Source: Arthrobacter sp. SDTb3-6
GTDB lineage: Bacteria > Actinomycetota > Actinomycetes > Actinomycetales > Micrococcaceae
Assembly: GCF_013376095.1 (NCBI RefSeq)
Contig: NZ_JAAMFN010000017.1
Span: 26,861-90,860, forward strand
Length of the DNA stretch: 64,000 bases
Direction of reading: 5' to 3'
Shown: positions 62,551 to 64,000 of the stretch, one piece after another
Layout of the letters: each line of letters begins with the position of its first letter
Position numbering within the stretch: position 1 is the stretch's first letter
Made by a program: the position numbers and the translations under genes
Notes under the pieces: generated by a model
Database searches by the model: none
What the model was told of the DNA's origin: nothing
What the model saw: only the letters and a program-made list of their open reading frames with translations

Positions 62551-63761
62551 CACGTAAAATCGTGAAAATTCAAGATATCGCCGCCCCAACAGCACGTTCG
62601 ATAGCAATCGGTCCTTTCGGCTCGAATCTCAAAGCTGACCTCTACACGACATCCGGAGTGGCGGTTGTTAGAGGGCAAAATATCAAGGCCAGCCCATACC
62701 TCGATGAGGAGGACTTGGTTTTCGTTTCACATGAGACCGCTGAAAAACTTTCATCATCAATGTTGAATGAAGGCGACTTGGTGTTCCCGCACAGAGGAGC
62801 AATCGGACGAGTTGGATTAGTCGGGGAACGCCGTATGTTGCTCTCGTCCAGCATGATGAAACTAACCGTCGATTCATCGAAAGCAGATCCAAAATATGTG
62901 TTGTACTACTTCCGCGGTCCGGGAGAACGCGAGTTATTGATGCGCGCATCTACGGTTGGGACCCCGGGAATTGGACAGCCTCTGACGTCTCTCCGGGGTA
63001 TTACCATTGAGCTACCGGACCTTCAACAGCAGCAAGCCATCGCAGAAGTCCTGGGCGCCCTCGACGACAAGATCGCCGCCAACACCAAACTCGGAGAGAC
63101 GTCCGCGCAGCTTTCCCTGACTTTGTTCAAGCAAGCGGTCCACGAGGCATCCGACGAATTTTTGCTTTCTGACATCACTTCACTCCTCAGCCGCGGAGTA
63201 ACTCCTAAGTATGCCGACGGCGCGGACACAATGATGGTTTTGAATCAGAAGTGTATTCGCGGCCAACGCGTAGACCTTGGCCCCAGTCGACGAACAGTAA
63301 CTGCCAAAGTCCGTAGAGACAAGGTTCTTCTGGCGAATGACGTCCTCATCAACTCCACAGGGCAAGGTACCCTCGGTCGAGTTGCTCGATGGACCACGGA
63401 GGCGATTACAACGGTGGATTCGCACGTCACGATCGTCCGCTTCGATAATTCCAAAGTTGACCCTGCCGTCGCCGGTCTGGGTCTAATGAGCCTGCAAGAC
63501 GTCATCATCGAAATGGGAGAAGGAAGCACTGGCCAAACAGAACTTTCTCGTACTGAACTAGGCAAACTTCGGGTACGGCTTCCGAAACTAAGTGATCAGG
63601 CGAGACTCAGTAAACGTCTGGTGGCACTCACCGAAATGGAACATGCGCATTTAGCTGAGAATCTCACACTCTCCGCCACCCGCGACGCACTGCTCCCCCA
63701 GCTCATGTCCGGAAAGCTTCGCGTCAAGGACGCAGAATCGACCATTTCAGCGCTGGTCTAA
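62547..63761 (+). CDS. hsdS: Type I restriction-modification specificity subunit
   Basis: 404-residue HsdS with two target-recognition domains separated by conserved helices: the first helix region is LPDLQQQQAIAEVLGALDDK (about 155-180) and the second is near the C-terminus (LPKLSDQARLSKRLVALTEM). Each half decides one side of a bipartite recognition site. The gene is clearly AT-richer than its neighbours, as expected for specificity subunits exchanged by recombination. Starts in an ATGA overlap with hsdM. Confidence 0.94.
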   Translation: MTRKIVKIQDIAAPTARSIAIGPFGSNLKADLYTTSGVAVVRGQNIKASPYLDEEDLVFVSHETAEKLSSSMLNEGDLVFPHRGAIGRVGLVGERRMLLSSSMMKLTVDSSKADPKYVLYYFRGPGERELLMRASTVGTPGIGQPLTSLRGITIELPDLQQQQAIAEVLGALDDKIAANTKLGETSAQLSLTLFKQAVHEASDEFLLSDITSLLSRGVTPKYADGADTMMVLNQKCIRGQRVDLGPSRRTVTAKVRRDKVLLANDVLINSTGQGTLGRVARWTTEAITTVDSHVTIVRFDNSKVDPAVAGLGLMSLQDVIIEMGEGSTGQTELSRTELGKLRVRLPKLSDQARLSKRLVALTEMEHAHLAENLTLSATRDALLPQLMSGKLRVKDAESTISALV

Positions 63762-63765
63762 CGGC

Positions 63766-63816
63766 AACTTCAAGTTTTCTCCAAGTTCAATTTGAACTTG
63801 GAGAAAACTCGAAGTT
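63766..63816. terminator. 25-bp bidirectional terminator after hsdS
   Basis: Near-perfect palindrome: 18-bp arms (63773-63790 with 63792-63809) around a single T, extended by AACTTC/GAAGTT (63766-63771 with 63811-63816) after one mismatch. Runs of T and A on either side let it stop transcription from both directions. Confidence 0.85.
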
Positions 63817-63854
63817 TCGTTCCTGCAAGATACAGGGAGCGAACGCAAACCGGC

Positions 63855-64000
63855 CTACGCTTCACCCTGCAATTTCTCAAGTAAGTCCGGCGTCGCCTGC
63901 CAGACGAACTGCTTGCCACTCTCGGAACGGACCAGAAGCCCCCGCTTCTCCAGCACCGCAAGATCATGGCGAGCTGTCTCCCCTGAGCTCGCATAAGCAC
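63855..64000 (-). CDS. C-terminal end of a winged-helix protein (runs off the window)
   Basis: An open frame on the minus strand enters at the window edge and ends at a TAG at 63855-63857. The visible 47 residues (AYASSGETARHDLAVLEKRG, then LLVRSESGKQFVWQATPDLL) form a recognition helix and wing typical of DNA-binding domains at protein ends, such as Fic-type or ATPase-linked winged helices. Convergent with hsdS across the terminator. The full protein is not in the window. Confidence 0.6.
   Translation of the reverse strand, partial: AYASSGETARHDLAVLEKRGLLVRSESGKQFVWQATPDLLEKLQGEA

Overview
The window comes from a high-GC actinobacterium, most likely Arthrobacter or a close Micrococcaceae relative. 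The evidence is high GC with C/G third positions throughout, many ATGA/GTGA overlaps, GTG starts, a RamB-type regulator divergent from isocitrate lyase, an MhuD-like haem-degrading protein, and a homoprotocatechuate dioxygenase whose active-site numbering matches the Arthrobacter/Brevibacterium enzymes. It is chromosomal and rich in catabolic genes. I found no rRNA, tRNA, CRISPR array, transposase or integrase.

Layout. 1-3.8 kb: end of an AraC regulator, an aldehyde dehydrogenase and an APC permease (amine or amino-acid use). 3.8-12.7 kb: a six-gene leftward operon (amidohydrolase, ABC importer, sulfatase) with a divergent TetR gene and, beyond it, a formylglycine-generating enzyme that would mature the sulfatase. 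12.8-21.9 kb: homoprotocatechuate meta-cleavage cluster (IclR, FAH-RraA fusion, GntR, hpaE, hpaD, hpaH, hpaI, gabD) behind a promoter with a double palindromic operator. 22-30 kb: MhuD-like protein, aldo/keto reductase, MobA-like flavin hydroxylase with divergent LysR, MFS transporter plus metallo-hydrolase, and a membrane protein. 30-35.7 kb: ClC channel divergent from a MarR/CtaG/CcdA/Sco-TlpA operon for oxidase copper and redox assembly. 35.7-38.9 kb: phosphotransferase, acyl-CoA dehydrogenase and SDR, an arrangement like 4-hydroxyacyl-CoA catabolism. 39-44.8 kb: an acidic DUF4375-like protein, then ramB, aceA and aceB (glyoxylate shunt). 45-56 kb: a DsbA-like protein and a sugar regulon (ABC importer, LacI, ROK, two isomerases, two Gfo/Idh/MocA dehydrogenases) whose two promoters share one operator. 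56-58.7 kb: S4-domain protein and three membrane or hypothetical genes. 58.8-64 kb: an HTH protein with a degenerate N6-methyltransferase core directly upstream of hsdM and hsdS, then the end of a convergent winged-helix gene.

How it fits together. The hpa genes would take 3,4-dihydroxyphenylacetate to pyruvate and succinic semialdehyde, and GabD would pass the latter to succinate; the glyoxylate genes supply anaplerosis. No HpaBC hydroxylase is present, so the ring-hydroxylating step may come from the MobA-like flavoprotein or from elsewhere. REP-like repeats occur in one intergenic region and inside two reading frames, where they add VEPVET-type peptides.

Most unusual: the pseudo-methyltransferase joined to hsdMS, the FAH-RraA fusion replacing two-domain HpaG, the shared AACTTTTG-N12-CAWAAGTT operator pair, and the in-frame REP insertions.
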